A DNA stretch of 64,000 bases from Streptomyces sp. CBMA152. Lineage in GTDB: Bacteria > Actinomycetota > Actinomycetes > Streptomycetales > Streptomycetaceae. The position numbers and the translations under genes are program-made. The notes beneath the pieces are model-generated. The model worked only from the letters and a program-made list of their open reading frames with translations. It searched no databases and was not told where the DNA came from. The number at the start of each line of letters is the position of its first letter. Position 1 is the stretch's first letter. Location of the stretch: the NCBI RefSeq assembly GCF_014596475.1, contig NZ_MECJ01000011.1, positions 310,001 through 374,000 of the forward strand, read 5' to 3'. This document shows positions 17,786 to 29,851 of the stretch, piece by piece.

Positions 17786-19495
17786 TTAGGAGACGGTCAC
17801 GTCGTCGTAGTACGTGTAGGTCTCGTCACCCGCGTAGTCGTCGTCCTTGCTGGTGAGCGTGAGGGTGTAGCTGTGGCCCGCGGTGAGGGAGCCGGACGCG
17901 GTCTTCCAACCGGCGCCGTTGGTGCAGGTCTTGGGCAGGACCGTGGTGGTGGTGCCGGTGGTGTTGTCCTTCAGGGTGGCGGTGGCCCAGTCGTACGTGA
18001 CGGTGTCGGGGCAGGTCACGTCGTAGCCGAAGGAGACCTTGGAGCTGCCGGTGGGCGCGGTGAAGGTCTGGGCGATGGAGGAGGTGTTGGTCGGGCTGGA
18101 CGAGCCGACCAGGGCGCCGTAGCTGCCGTTGTGGGCGGCGTCGGTGCTGGCGGCGGTGGAGCCGGTGGAGGTCCAGCCGCTGAGGTTGCCCGTCTCGAAC
18201 GCGCCGTTGGTCAGCGCGCTGCCGGTGCCGCCGCCGGTGCTGCCACCGGTGGCGAAGGCCGTGGTGCCGTTCGGGGTGCCGAGGCCGGTCGGGCCGTCGT
18301 AGCCGGGGCCGGCGGTGCACAGGTAGCTCGGCGAGCAGGTGCCGTTGCTGCCGGTGGTGACGTCGTTGAGCGCGCTGGTGTGCGCGTACGGGTACTTCGA
18401 CGGGTAGTCGCCGGTGCCGGGGGTGCCGGCCAGGGCGTAGACGCCGGCGATGATCGGCGCGGAGGCGCTGGTGCCGCCGTACACGTTCCAGCCGGTGGCC
18501 TGATAGCTGTCGTAGACCGCGACACCGGTGGCCGGGTCGGCGACGGCCGACACGTCGGAGATGGCGCGCTTGGAGCAGCCGCTGTCCGTCTGCCAGCTGG
18601 GCTTGGGGTCATAGGCCGAGCAGCCGGAGCCGGTGCCCTCGGTGCTGCTGGTGTGCCACACCGACTCGGACCAGCCACGGGCGCTGGAGTCCTTCTTCAG
18701 CGCGGTGCCGCCGACCGAGGTCACGTACTGGGAGGCCGCCGGGTACTCGGCGCCGTACGCCGAGTCGCCCGCCGAGACGGTGATCGCGACACCGGGGTGC
18801 TTGAAGTACTGGTTGTCCGCGGTCAGGTCCGAGGAGTCCTCGGAGCCGCCGTAGCTGTTGGACACGTACTTGGCGCCCGAGGCGACGGCGGTGTTGACCG
18901 CGGTGCCCAGGTCGCTCATGTTGGCCGTGGAGGACTCGACCAGCAGGATGTGGGCGTTGGGGGCGATCGCCGAGACCATGTCGAGGTCCAGGGAGATCTC
19001 ACCGGCCCAACCGGCGTCGGCGGTCGGGTAGTTGGTGCCGCCGTTCTGGTCGACCTTGCTGAAGCAGCCGTTGGCCGTGGTGCAGGCCGGCAGGCCGTAC
19101 TGGCTGCGGTAGGCGGCCAGGTCCGACTCGGCGTTGGGGTCGTCCTGGGCGTCGACGATGGCGATCGTCGCACCGGCGCCGCCGTTGGCGGGCAGGTTGT
19201 AGGCGCTCAGCAGGTCGGAGGGGCCGTAGCCGGACGGCACGGCGAGCGGCGAGACCGCGTTGACCGTGAGCGCGTGCGGCTGGACGACGTCGGTGCGGGC
19301 CAGCGCCTTGCAGGCCATCACGCGGTGCTTGGTGGGCTGCGAGCAGAGCCGCTTGACGTGCGGCGTTGCCGACGCGCCGGCGGTCTGAGCCTGGGCCGAA
19401 CCGGCCGCGACCAGGCCGGTGGTGGCGAAGGCGAGCGAAACGAGCCCGGTGAGGGCGGTCCGCTGCGCGGCTCTAGATATGCGGGGGATACCCAT
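17786..19495 (-). CDS. Secreted S53 (sedolisin-like) protease with C-terminal jelly-roll module
   Basis: 569 residues. Signal peptide about 1-36 (SAQA cleavage), short propeptide, then an S53 catalytic domain. It has Glu/Asp in AGEISLDLD (E166, D170), the oxyanion Asp in SAGDSAYG, nucleophile in YGGTSASAPIIAG, and a calcium-site-like C-terminal PNGTTAF. Sedolisins act at acidic pH. Residues 429-569 are a Thr/Ser-rich beta-sandwich nearly identical in pattern to the module at the N-terminus of the sialidase-like protein at 2992-4929 (shared TYDWATATL, KTCTNG, HSYTLTL). The module probably binds cell wall or glycan, or aids secretion. Confidence 0.93.
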   Translation of the reverse strand: MGIPRISRAAQRTALTGLVSLAFATTGLVAAGSAQAQTAGASATPHVKRLCSQPTKHRVMACKALARTDVVQPHALTVNAVSPLAVPSGYGPSDLLSAYNLPANGGAGATIAIVDAQDDPNAESDLAAYRSQYGLPACTTANGCFSKVDQNGGTNYPTADAGWAGEISLDLDMVSAIAPNAHILLVESSTANMSDLGTAVNTAVASGAKYVSNSYGGSEDSSDLTADNQYFKHPGVAITVSAGDSAYGAEYPAASQYVTSVGGTALKKDSSARGWSESVWHTSSTEGTGSGCSAYDPKPSWQTDSGCSKRAISDVSAVADPATGVAVYDSYQATGWNVYGGTSASAPIIAGVYALAGTPGTGDYPSKYPYAHTSALNDVTTGSNGTCSPSYLCTAGPGYDGPTGLGTPNGTTAFATGGSTGGGTGSALTNGAFETGNLSGWTSTGSTAASTDAAHNGSYGALVGSSSPTNTSSIAQTFTAPTGSSKVSFGYDVTCPDTVTYDWATATLKDNTTGTTTTVLPKTCTNGAGWKTASGSLTAGHSYTLTLTSKDDDYAGDETYTYYDDVTVS

Positions 19496-20266
19496 GGGTG
19501 GGGGGTGCCTCTCTCGTACCGGTCACCACGCGTCGATCGACCGCGATGACCGCTCGGCTGGACAGCGGCGGACGGCATGCCGGGCCACGCCTCAGAACAG
19601 GCACTCGCCACCCCGCCGAAATATCCACGTAAAGAGAGCAGTGGAATACGACACCGCGACCGCGCAGGGGAAATCCCTGGGCATGCGGTGACCGTTCCGC
19701 GGGGAATTGCTCTCTCCGCAGACAGGGAAGTAAGCCCCCGGACCTAAACGCGAACCCCGTTTATCCAACGAACTGTCACCACGGGCTGTGGTGGCACCGT
19801 CCGCCGGGCGGAAGCAAACCAGACTTGATGAGCACCGGTCAACGGGTATGACTTCGGGTTCCTGCACTCCGCCCGTTACGGGAATGTGAACGGTCCGGAC
19901 AGAGCAACACCAGAACATGTAAATGTCAGGTGCGTCATTACTCGCCGCTGGACGGTGATTGACCGACGCCAGGACAAGGGAACAGAAGTGCATGGCAAGA
20001 CCTTGACCAGCCATTGACCAGGATCTCGGGGGCCGACCGTTCAACCGCGGCGAGTTTTGGGGGAATTGAGGTCGGGTCGCTGTTCAGCGGATTACGGGCG
20101 GAAAGAGTGCGTAATCGGTCGGGTCGGTATTTTCGGCAACGGTCCGGCCGAAGCCCCCCGGGCGACCGCGCCCGGGCGACGCTCGACCAGCGCCTGCTCC
20201 GGGTTCGACCCGCCATGACGTCTTATGGTTCACATGACCAACTTCCGTCTCTGAAAAGGTCGTTAC
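19496..20266. other. Long intergenic region, lower GC, no convincing gene
   Basis: About 770 bp between the divergent S53 protease and phosphatase genes. GC is visibly lower than in flanking genes. An open frame on the minus strand (19592-20044) has poor codon bias, no ribosome binding site and no recognisable motif, so I do not call it. The region must hold promoters for both secreted enzymes. Two GTTC-type elements at 20203 and 20228 upstream of the phosphatase could be PhoP-box halves, but the spacing is off. Confidence 0.55.
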
Positions 20267-21886
20267 ATGACGATCGCGCGCAGATCAGTACTGACCGGTT
20301 CGACCGTGGCCGCGGCCGCCACCGCTCTCGGCGGCGCGGGGGCCGCCGAGGCCGCGGACCAGGAGCGGCCCGCGTCGCTCCCCTTGCTCCAGCGCACGCC
20401 GAGCCGCCTGGGCGCGCCGGGCGTGGCCGGGCTGCATCTCCAGTTCGGCGCGGATGCCGCCTCCGAGATGACCGTCTCCTGGATCAGCCCCCAGTCCGTA
20501 CGCCGCCCGCAGGTGCGCCTCGGCTCCCCGCACGGAGGGGTCGGCCGGGTGATCGACGCCGAGACCCGTACATACCGGGACGGACTCTCGAACGAAGAGG
20601 TGTACGTCCATCACGCCCACCTCACCGGGCTGCGGCCGGACACCACTTACCTGTACTCCGCCGGGCACGAAGGCGCCGCGCCGGAGACGGGGTCGTTCAC
20701 CACGGCGCCGCGCGGGCGCACGGCTTTCACCTTCACCAGCTTCGGGGACCAGGGCGCGCCGAACCTGCGCCGGGCCCTCAAGTGGCCCACCGGCGGCGCC
20801 CCTTCACCCTCGGGCCGCTTCCCCCTCTACACCAGCAGCAACGCCGGCAGCCCGGCCTCCGCCGACATCGTGGCCGCGGTGGAGCGCGTCGGCCCGCTGT
20901 TCAACCTGGTCAACGGCGACCTGTGCTACGCCTCCGCGGCCGGTGTCTTCGGCCAGGACCGGGTCGCCACCTGGGCGGACTGGTTCATCGGCAACAGCCG
21001 TTCGACGCGGCTGCGGCCGTGGATGCCGTGCGTCGGAAACGGCGAGAACGAGAAGGGCAACGGCCCCCTGGGGGTGACCGGTTACCAGACCTACTTCACA
21101 CTGCCCGGCGCCACGAACGCCACCGAGCCGGAGACCCGGGGCCTGTGGTACGCCTTCACGGTCGGCTCGGTCCGCTTCGTCAGCCTCGCCAACGACGACG
21201 TGGCGATCCAGGACACCGGTGACACGTATGTGCACGGGTACTCGGGCGGGGCACAACGGCGATGGCTGGAGCGGGAGTTGAAGGCGGCTCGGGCGAGCCG
21301 CGACATCGACTGGATCGTGGTGTTCATGCACCACCCGATGATCTCCAGCAGCCGTAGCGGAAGCGGAAGCGATCTCGGGATCCGCGCGGCGTGGGGGCCG
21401 CTCTTCGACGCGTACGGGGTCGACTTGGTGCTCAGCGGCCACGAGCACTACTACGAGCGCTCACTGCCGGTCCGAGGCACCCTGCCGAACGAGGCCCGCA
21501 CGCCCATCCCTGTCTCCACCAGGACCGACCTCGCGGACACGTCGCAGGGCACCGTCCACATGATCATCGGGAACGGCGGCAACTTCGCGACCACCCAGGA
21601 CGACCTCTTCGAGGAGCCCAAGGGGCGTGTCGTGGTCGACCTGAGCAAGGAGACCGAGGGCCGCCACCGCAAGGCGATCTTCGTGACGGAGGACGCGCCC
21701 TGGCGCGCGGTCCAGGACCGCGCGCACACCCACGGCTTCGCGGCGTTCGACGTCGACCCGGGAGACGCCCGGACCGGCCGCACCCGGATGCGGGTCACGT
21801 ACTACACCTTCGACGGCCCGTACGGGAACCTCACGCCGGTGGACACGTTCACCTTGGAGCGGCCGCGGGGAGACGTACGGCGGTGA
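20267..21886 (+). CDS. Tat-exported purple acid phosphatase-like metallophosphoesterase
   Basis: 539 residues. Twin-arginine signal (ARRSVLTGSTVAAAATALGG), an N-terminal fibronectin-III-like domain (about 50-145; LQFGADAASEMTVSWISP), then a metallophosphatase domain. Metal-site motifs run in order: FGDQG, NGDLCYA, VGNGENE, MHHPM and GHEHYYER. These match purple acid phosphatases, which free phosphate from organic esters outside the cell. One position departs from the family: the usual GNHE has Gly in place of the His that takes part in catalysis. A hairpin follows the gene. Confidence 0.9.
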   Translation: MTIARRSVLTGSTVAAAATALGGAGAAEAADQERPASLPLLQRTPSRLGAPGVAGLHLQFGADAASEMTVSWISPQSVRRPQVRLGSPHGGVGRVIDAETRTYRDGLSNEEVYVHHAHLTGLRPDTTYLYSAGHEGAAPETGSFTTAPRGRTAFTFTSFGDQGAPNLRRALKWPTGGAPSPSGRFPLYTSSNAGSPASADIVAAVERVGPLFNLVNGDLCYASAAGVFGQDRVATWADWFIGNSRSTRLRPWMPCVGNGENEKGNGPLGVTGYQTYFTLPGATNATEPETRGLWYAFTVGSVRFVSLANDDVAIQDTGDTYVHGYSGGAQRRWLERELKAARASRDIDWIVVFMHHPMISSSRSGSGSDLGIRAAWGPLFDAYGVDLVLSGHEHYYERSLPVRGTLPNEARTPIPVSTRTDLADTSQGTVHMIIGNGGNFATTQDDLFEEPKGRVVVDLSKETEGRHRKAIFVTEDAPWRAVQDRAHTHGFAAFDVDPGDARTGRTRMRVTYYTFDGPYGNLTPVDTFTLERPRGDVRR

Positions 21887-21898
21887 GGGGAGGGGGCA

Positions 21899-21920
21899 GG
21901 GGCCCGACCGCACGGGCCCC
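21899..21920. terminator. Terminator hairpin
   Basis: Perfect 8-bp stem GGGGCCCG / CGGGCCCC with a 6-nt loop, between the convergent phosphatase (ends 21886) and DUF4031 gene (ends 21940). Confidence 0.65.
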
Positions 21921-21939
21921 GTCTCCGGTCCCCCGCTGC

Positions 21940-22248
21940 TCACCCCTGCCCGGACCGGGCGGCCTCTTCGCTGCGGAGGATCATCAGCCGGCCCATGAAC
22001 CGCCGATCCACCTCGCGCGCGCCCAGCCGGGTGGCCTCGGCCCGGGTGGGAGCGGTGATGTCGTAGTGCCACCGGTGGTCCTTGGGGCCCTTGCGCTGAT
22101 ACCAGGAACGGCGCAGACCGAGTGCTTTCGCGAAGGCGTGCAACTCGCGTTCGGTGTCCGCCGTGAGATGACACCAGCGTGTGGCCGGCAGGCCACGCCG
22201 TACCGCGAGGGCTCCGTAGTCCTTCATCCCGTCCACGTAGACCGTCAC
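21940..22248 (-). CDS. DUF4031 protein
   Basis: 102 residues from GTG 22248, which has GGAGG 5 nt upstream. It begins VTVYVDGMKDYG, the standard DUF4031 opening, and has conserved CHLTADTERELHAFAKALGL, WYQ and HYDIT motifs with several His/Asp residues that suggest metal binding. The family is small, widespread in actinobacteria and of unknown function. It is a single gene, divergent from the flavodoxin-fold gene at 22480. Confidence 0.85.
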   Translation of the reverse strand: MTVYVDGMKDYGALAVRRGLPATRWCHLTADTERELHAFAKALGLRRSWYQRKGPKDHRWHYDITAPTRAEATRLGAREVDRRFMGRLMILRSEEAARSGQG

Positions 22249-22479
22249 ATCAACCTCCGACTCGTACCGACGCCTTTGGACCGTCGCACCCCGTACAACG
22301 ATCCAACACCACTGGAGATCTGCTTCTTGGTCTCCCCCGACGAGAACGGCGCAAACCGCACGGTGCGACGAGTCGGTGCGGGCCGGGGGCACTCACGCGT
22401 TCGGCGCCGAACGGTGGCCCGGCCTCGCCATCGGGAGCACGCTGGTGTCGTACTGTGTCCCGCTGCGAGGAGTCGGCCG

Positions 22480-23196
22480 ATGTCCGCGACCGCGTACCGC
22501 TATGACGATCTGCGCGCCCTGTTCGTCAACTGCACGCTCAAGCGCTCGCCGGAGGTGAGCAACACCGAGGGGCTGATCGACAGGAGTCGGCTCGTCATGG
22601 AGAAGAACGGGGTGACGACCGACCTCATCCGGGCCGTCGACCACGACATCGCCACCGGCGTCTGGCCCGATATGACCGAGCACGGCTGGGCGAGCGACGA
22701 GTGGCCGCAGTTGTACGAGAAGGTCATGGCCGCCGACATCCTCATCCTGTGCGGGCCCATCTGGCTCGGCGACAACAGCTCGGTGATGAAGCAGGTCGTC
22801 GAGCGGCTCTACGCCTGCTCCAGCATCCTCAACTCCCAGGGGCAGTACGCCTATTACGGCCGCGTCGGCGGCTGCCTCATCACCGGGAACGAGGACGGCG
22901 TCAAACACTGCGCCATGAACGTCCTCTACAGCCTCCAGCACCTCGGTTACACCATCCCGCCGCAGGCCGACGCGGGCTGGATCGGTGAGGCGGGCCCGGG
23001 GCCGTCCTATCTCGACCCCGGCTCGGGCGGTCCGGAAAACGACTTCACCAACCGCAACACCGCGTTCATGACGTGGAACCTGATGCACCTGGCCGCGATG
23101 CTGAAGCGGGCCGGCGGCATCCCCGCGCACGGCAACCAGCGCTCGGAATGGGACGCGGGCTGCCGGTTCGACTTTCCCAACCCCGAGCACCGCTGA
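22480..23196 (+). CDS. Flavodoxin-fold NAD(P)H-dependent reductase-like protein
   Basis: 238 residues from ATG 22480 (GAGGAG upstream). Flavodoxin-like fold of the NADPH-dependent FMN reductase family: LRALFVNCTLKRSPEVSNTEGLI (FMN phosphate loop type), then ADILILCGPIWLGDNSSVMKQVVERLY and GGCLITGNEDGVKH. Probably an FMN-binding quinone or azo-type reductase. It is a single gene, 72 bp before the nitrobindin gene on the same strand. Confidence 0.87.
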   Translation: MSATAYRYDDLRALFVNCTLKRSPEVSNTEGLIDRSRLVMEKNGVTTDLIRAVDHDIATGVWPDMTEHGWASDEWPQLYEKVMAADILILCGPIWLGDNSSVMKQVVERLYACSSILNSQGQYAYYGRVGGCLITGNEDGVKHCAMNVLYSLQHLGYTIPPQADAGWIGEAGPGPSYLDPGSGGPENDFTNRNTAFMTWNLMHLAAMLKRAGGIPAHGNQRSEWDAGCRFDFPNPEHR

Positions 23197-23268
23197 AGGC
23201 GGCGTACGTACGCCTAGGCTTCCGTCTGACAACGGCCCCATTCCGCATCAGACCCAGGAGCGCACATC

Positions 23269-23814
23269 GTGTTCGACGCCGCACCCCAGTACCCGTACCC
23301 CGAGAGCAACGCACCGGACGAGGCACCCGCCCCGCACGCACTGCTCGCGCCCGTGCTCGGTCTGCTGGGCAGTTGGCGGGGTCGGGGGCAGGGTGGCTAC
23401 CCGACGCTCGAGAAGGACTTCACGTATGCGCAGGAGGTCACCTTCAGCCACGACGGCCGCCCGTTCCTGCGCTACGAGGCCCGCGCCTGGCTGCTCGACG
23501 CCGACGGTGCGCCGCTGCGGCCGTCGGCCCGCGAGAGCGGCTGGTGGCGGCTCCAGCCCGACGGGCGGGTGGAGGCCCTGATCACCCAGCCCACCGGCAT
23601 CGCGGAGATCGCGGTCGGCCTCGCGACCGGCAAGACCGTGGACCTCTCCACCCACGAGGTGGCCATCACGCCCACCGCGAAGGAGGTCAACGCCACCCGC
23701 CGCCAGTACACCCTCACCGACGACGACACCCTTTCCTTCGTCCATGACCTCGCGGCCGTCGGCCAGCCGTTGCAGCACCATCTGTCGGCACAGTTGCGAC
23801 GAACGACGGCGTAG
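23269..23814 (+). CDS. Nitrobindin-like heme-binding beta-barrel protein
   Basis: 181 residues. Contains the nitrobindin signature [12 protein letters not shown] (34-45), [33 protein letters not shown], and the C-terminal LQHHLSAQL with the likely heme-ligand His (H170 or H171). These beta-barrels bind ferric heme and isomerise peroxynitrite to nitrate in characterised members. It lies in the same direction as the flavin reductase but with its own spacing; co-transcription is possible. Confidence 0.9.
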   Translation: MFDAAPQYPYPESNAPDEAPAPHALLAPVLGLLGSWRGRGQGGYPTLEKDFTYAQEVTFSHDGRPFLRYEARAWLLDADGAPLRPSARESGWWRLQPDGRVEALITQPTGIAEIAVGLATGKTVDLSTHEVAITPTAKEVNATRRQYTLTDDDTLSFVHDLAAVGQPLQHHLSAQLRRTTA

Positions 23815-23823
23815 ACGTAGATC

Positions 23824-25098
23824 TCACACGTGCGTCCGCTTCGCGATCCAGCCCGCCATCGCCCGTACACCCACGCCGATCGCGCGCTCGTCCGGGGCGA
23901 AGTCGGGGTAGTGCGGGAAAGCGGTGGTGATGGGTGCGCCGGGGGCGCGGACGCCGAGGAAGGTGTACGTGCCGGGCAGTCGCTGCAAATACAGCGCGAA
24001 GTCCTCACCGTTGAAGGGGAACGCGGCGTGCAGCTCGGTGACCGCGTCCGGGCCGAGCGTGCGGCGCAGATGGTGGGCGACCCTGCGGGCGTCGCCTTCC
24101 GGGCACACCATGGCCGGGAACGGCTCGGCGGGGAAGCTCACGCCGCTTCCCGCGTACGACTTGGCCAGGCGCCGGATGTCCTCGCGTACCTCCACGTACC
24201 GCTCCTGCAGCCAGCAGCGGTACGACACGCTCACCTTGGCGTCCTGCGTCCGGGCGCGGACCGCCACGAACCGGGCCAGCGGCCCGTCGGGCGTCCGGAT
24301 GTCGGCGACCATACGCTCCAGATCGGCGGCCGACTGAGGCACGGCCACCGTCGCGAGCGCACTGATCTCGGCGGCCAGGCGCCGCGCCGCATCGGGCGCG
24401 TCCGGCCCCGAGAAGGTCACCTGCGCGCGGTCCTGGCCCGGCAGCCCGTACCCCGGTGTCACGGCGAACTGCCCCGCCGGGAACGGTCCGCAGTGCAGCG
24501 CGTGGATCTCCTGGACGCGGTTGCTCTCCAGCACGCCCGCGTCGATCATCGCGCGGGCCCCGGCCAGGGCCTCCTCGGCGGGCTGGAACAGGAACACCAC
24601 GGTTCCGCTCAGCTGCCGCCGCAGCCGTGCCAGGACCTTGGCGACCCCGATGGCCACCGTGGTGTGGATGTCGTGGCCGCACACGTGGGCCACCGCGGTG
24701 CCCCCACCGACGATGTCCTGCGGCGGCACCGCGTCCATGTCCGCCCGGTACGCGACGGTCCGGCCCGGACGCGCACCTCGCAGGACGCCGACCACGCCGG
24801 TGCCGCCCACCCCGGTGGTGACGGTCAGCCCGGCCGCCCGCAGCTCCCGGGCGACGATCCCGGCGGTGCGCTGCTCCTGACCAGGAGCCTCGGGGTGCTG
24901 GTGGATGTCCCGCCGCAGCGCGATCAACTCCCCTTCCAGACGGGCGAGTTCGGCATCCACCGTACGTTGCCCCACCGATCCTCTCCCCCCGTCGGCAGCG
25001 GCCTGCCCCGCGGTTCCCCACACGATTCCGGCGCCGGCGGCCGCCGCTCCGGCGAGCAGGGTGCGGCGCGCGAAGGTGTGGTCGATGGGACGGTTCAC
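23824..25098 (-). CDS. Tat-exported M20-family amidohydrolase
   Basis: 424 residues from GTG 25098 (GGGGGAA upstream). Twin-arginine signal (FARRTLLAGAAAAGAG). M20D features: RRDIHQHPEA, YRADMDAVP (metal Asp), HVCGHDIHTT (metal Cys/His), FLFQPAEEA (catalytic Glu), ALHCGPFPAGQ, and FNGEDFA near the C-terminus. The family includes hippurate hydrolases, IAA-amino-acid hydrolases and aminobenzoyl-glutamate amidases. The exported form and lack of metabolic neighbours leave the substrate open. Confidence 0.92.
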   Translation of the reverse strand: MNRPIDHTFARRTLLAGAAAAGAGIVWGTAGQAAADGGRGSVGQRTVDAELARLEGELIALRRDIHQHPEAPGQEQRTAGIVARELRAAGLTVTTGVGGTGVVGVLRGARPGRTVAYRADMDAVPPQDIVGGGTAVAHVCGHDIHTTVAIGVAKVLARLRRQLSGTVVFLFQPAEEALAGARAMIDAGVLESNRVQEIHALHCGPFPAGQFAVTPGYGLPGQDRAQVTFSGPDAPDAARRLAAEISALATVAVPQSAADLERMVADIRTPDGPLARFVAVRARTQDAKVSVSYRCWLQERYVEVREDIRRLAKSYAGSGVSFPAEPFPAMVCPEGDARRVAHHLRRTLGPDAVTELHAAFPFNGEDFALYLQRLPGTYTFLGVRAPGAPITTAFPHYPDFAPDERAIGVGVRAMAGWIAKRTHV

Positions 25099-25341
25099 TG
25101 TTCCCCCTTGGTGGTGCTTCAGATACTTCCGGGACGTCGGATTCCCTGGCCATACCTTCTCCGTACGCGGGTGTCGTTGCCCATCCGACGGACCACCGCC
25201 CGGGGGTGGGGATAACCCCATCGTGCGGGTGCGCAACTCCCGGTACCGGCCCCGGAACTCATCCCTCCAGACACATACCGGTTGACCGGCTATGGTGATC
25301 GCCGACCTGGATCAACGGTCCTCAATCGGGGGATGACCTGC

Positions 25342-26046
25342 ATGGACTCAATTCTGTTCAACCTGACGACCGCAGCACTGATGGTGCTGATGTTCAAGAG
25401 CGGCGTGGCGCTGGTCGGTGAGGGCACCGTCCGCGAGCGGCCGATTCCCTGGGCGGCAGTCGGTGTGACCGCCGTTGCGGTCGGCGCGGTGGTGTTGCAG
25501 CACCTCTGGTCCGGGGCGATGGACGCCCTCGACAGCGATCCGCGCAAGGCCGGTTGGTGGCGCGTGGTGACCTCGGTGTTCATGCAGAACGGCGGGCTCC
25601 TCGGAGGCGCCTGGAACATCGCCACGCTCGCCGCGATCGCCGCGCTGGCGCAGTGGTTCTGGCGCGGGCCGCTGATGCTGGCGCTGTTCGCTGCAGGCAT
25701 CCTGCTGCCCGAGCACATCGACGCCCTGTTCGGCGACACCGCCCCCAGCACCGACCCGCGCAACTTCGCCGGGAGTTCGGGCGCGACGTATTTCCTGGCG
25801 GCCACCCTCGCGGCGGGCCTTGTGCTCACCAGCAGCGCCACCAAGGAGCGGCTCCTTGCGGTGAGCGTGCCCGTGGCCGGGCTCGCGATGTGGCTGGCCC
25901 AGGAGAACGGCCACGGCCTCGTGTCCGTCTACGGTTTCCTCCTCGGCGCCGCAGTGCTGCCGGTCGCCCAGCGGTTGCGTAACCGGCCGATGGCGGCTGC
26001 GGCCGTGCCGGAGGACGGGCTCTCCCCCACCCGGGCCAACAGGTAG
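25342..26046 (+). CDS. Rhomboid-like intramembrane protein
   Basis: 234 residues from ATG 25342 (GGGGG about 9 nt upstream; ATG 25333 is the alternative). Six to seven hydrophobic segments. WRVVTSVFMQNGGLLGGAWNI resembles the rhomboid L1/TM2 entry, GSSGATYFLAA is a GxSG serine motif on a helix, and GHGLVSVYGFLLGAA supplies a helix His followed by the small-residue pattern. Together these suggest the Ser-His dyad of a rhomboid protease. The oddly diverged L1 loop makes activity uncertain. A perfect hairpin follows. Confidence 0.72.
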   Translation: MDSILFNLTTAALMVLMFKSGVALVGEGTVRERPIPWAAVGVTAVAVGAVVLQHLWSGAMDALDSDPRKAGWWRVVTSVFMQNGGLLGGAWNIATLAAIAALAQWFWRGPLMLALFAAGILLPEHIDALFGDTAPSTDPRNFAGSSGATYFLAATLAAGLVLTSSATKERLLAVSVPVAGLAMWLAQENGHGLVSVYGFLLGAAVLPVAQRLRNRPMAAAAVPEDGLSPTRANR

Positions 26047-26083
26047 CCCACCAGCGGCAAACGCCGCGATGCGCGTGTTCGAG

Positions 26084-26114
26084 GCCGACGGCGGTAGCAC
26101 CTACCGCCGTCGGC
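26084..26114 (+). terminator. Terminator hairpin after the rhomboid-like gene
   Basis: Perfect 14-bp stem GCCGACGGCGGTAG / CTACCGCCGTCGGC with a CAC loop, followed by TTCCTC. Only about 40 bp beyond the stop codon. Confidence 0.85.
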
Positions 26115-26231
26115 TTCCTCGTCTCCGCCGAGTTGCCGACCCCGCCGGCCCCGCTACAGTGCGAACGCATCGACTTCCCCCCTCCGAGGGCGGCCCGTCT
26201 CCCAGGGCCCGCCCCCACCGCTGGAGACACG

Positions 26232-28607
<2,376 letters not shown>

Positions 28608-28702
28608 GCGCAGTCAGTCCGTACGGACGAGCGTCCCCGGTGCGAGTGGTTTACGGGGTACGCGATTCCGGCGCCGCGCCTCATCGTGGTTCATTACGGT
28701 TC

Positions 28703-29707
28703 GTGACGACGCAAGCACGACTGTCCGACCCGCTCGGCCAAGGCCCTGAACTCCCCTACCCCGCCGGGTGGTTCTGCGTTGCCCTCTCCCATGAACTCGC
28801 CCGAGGAGCCGTGGCCACCCGACGGTTCATGGGCGAGGACGTCGTCGTCTACCGCACCCGCAGCGGTGCCGCCCACGCCGTACGCCCCTACTGCCCGCAC
28901 CTGGGTGCCCACTTCGGCGTCGGGGGCACGGTCGAGGGCGAGTTGCTGGTCTGCCCGTTCCACCGTTTCGGCTTCGCCACGGACGGGATGTGCGTCCGTA
29001 CCCCGGACGGACCGCCGCCACGTGCCCGGGTGGCACACCATCACCTGCGGGAACGCAACGGGATGCTCTTCGTCTGGCACGGTCACGACGATGCGCCGCC
29101 CGCCTGGGAGTTGCCCGACACACTCGGCGCCAACGCGGCACCCACGGCGTGGTGGGCCACGGACGTGACCAGCCACCCGCAGGAGATCATCGAGAATATC
29201 GCCGACTACCGGCACCTGTCCGCCCTGCACCAGCAGGCCATGCGGGAAGTGGCCCCGCCGAAGCCCGACGGACCTCTCCTGCACCTACGACTGCGTATCG
29301 CCCCGGAACGCTTCCCCAGAGGCGGGGAACCCTTCGGCGACCAGAAGGTGCTGCTTGCGGGCCTCGGCGTGCTCTGCACCGAGCTGCCCCTGCCCCGGCT
29401 CGGCCTGCTGTTCCACGTGTGGAGCCTGCCCACGCCGACCGGACCGTGGCGGTCGCGTCTGCGATTCGCCACCGCCTGCACGGTGACCGACCCGAAGCGG
29501 CTGCCCGGCAGCGGCCTCGCGACCCTGCGCACCGCGCTGACCAGAAGCGCGGCCCAGGGCGTGCACCGACTCGCTCTCAGGATCGTCAAGCAGGACCTGC
29601 CCATCTGGAACACCAAACGTTACGAAGCACGCCCGCGTCTCGCCCCCGGCGACGAGGCCATCGGCCAGTACCGCCGCTGGGCCCGCCAGTTCTACCCGAC
29701 CGGCTGA
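28703..29707 (+). CDS. Rieske non-heme iron oxygenase (KshA/Neverland-like)
   Basis: 334 residues from GTG 28703; GTG 28640 is possible but neither start has a clear Shine-Dalgarno. Rieske centre C64-x-H66 and C84-x2-H87 (CPHLGAH ... CPFHRFGF). The catalytic domain has DYRHLSALH, giving the mononuclear-iron ligands D168/H171/H176. The layout matches 3-ketosteroid 9-alpha-hydroxylase and cholesterol 7-desaturase relatives, which need a separate reductase; none lies nearby. The substrate is probably a hydrophobic terpenoid or steroid, by family inference only. Confidence 0.9.
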   Translation: MTTQARLSDPLGQGPELPYPAGWFCVALSHELARGAVATRRFMGEDVVVYRTRSGAAHAVRPYCPHLGAHFGVGGTVEGELLVCPFHRFGFATDGMCVRTPDGPPPRARVAHHHLRERNGMLFVWHGHDDAPPAWELPDTLGANAAPTAWWATDVTSHPQEIIENIADYRHLSALHQQAMREVAPPKPDGPLLHLRLRIAPERFPRGGEPFGDQKVLLAGLGVLCTELPLPRLGLLFHVWSLPTPTGPWRSRLRFATACTVTDPKRLPGSGLATLRTALTRSAAQGVHRLALRIVKQDLPIWNTKRYEARPRLAPGDEAIGQYRRWARQFYPTG

Positions 29708-29851
29708 CCCCGGAGACGTCCTGCTGACCCGGAAGACCTCGCGCGCGGCGCGACGGGCGGCGCCCGCCCTGTTGAACCGCACTCACCCATCACTCGTCTG
29801 CCCGACGTGCCGTCACCTGGCCGCGTCTCACCGCCCGTCAGGGTCGGCACC

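Noticed and set aside
17873..19549. 558-codon open frame opposite the S53 protease
   Set aside because: Gly/Val/Ala/Arg repeat composition is the mirror of the secreted protein; no start site or domain.
19592..20044. 150-codon minus-strand frame in the lower-GC intergenic region
   Set aside because: No ribosome binding site, poor codon bias and no recognisable motif.
20203..20240. PHO box upstream of the acid phosphatase
   Set aside because: Two GTTC-type elements exist but start 25 bp apart instead of forming adjacent 11-bp repeats; too weak to call.
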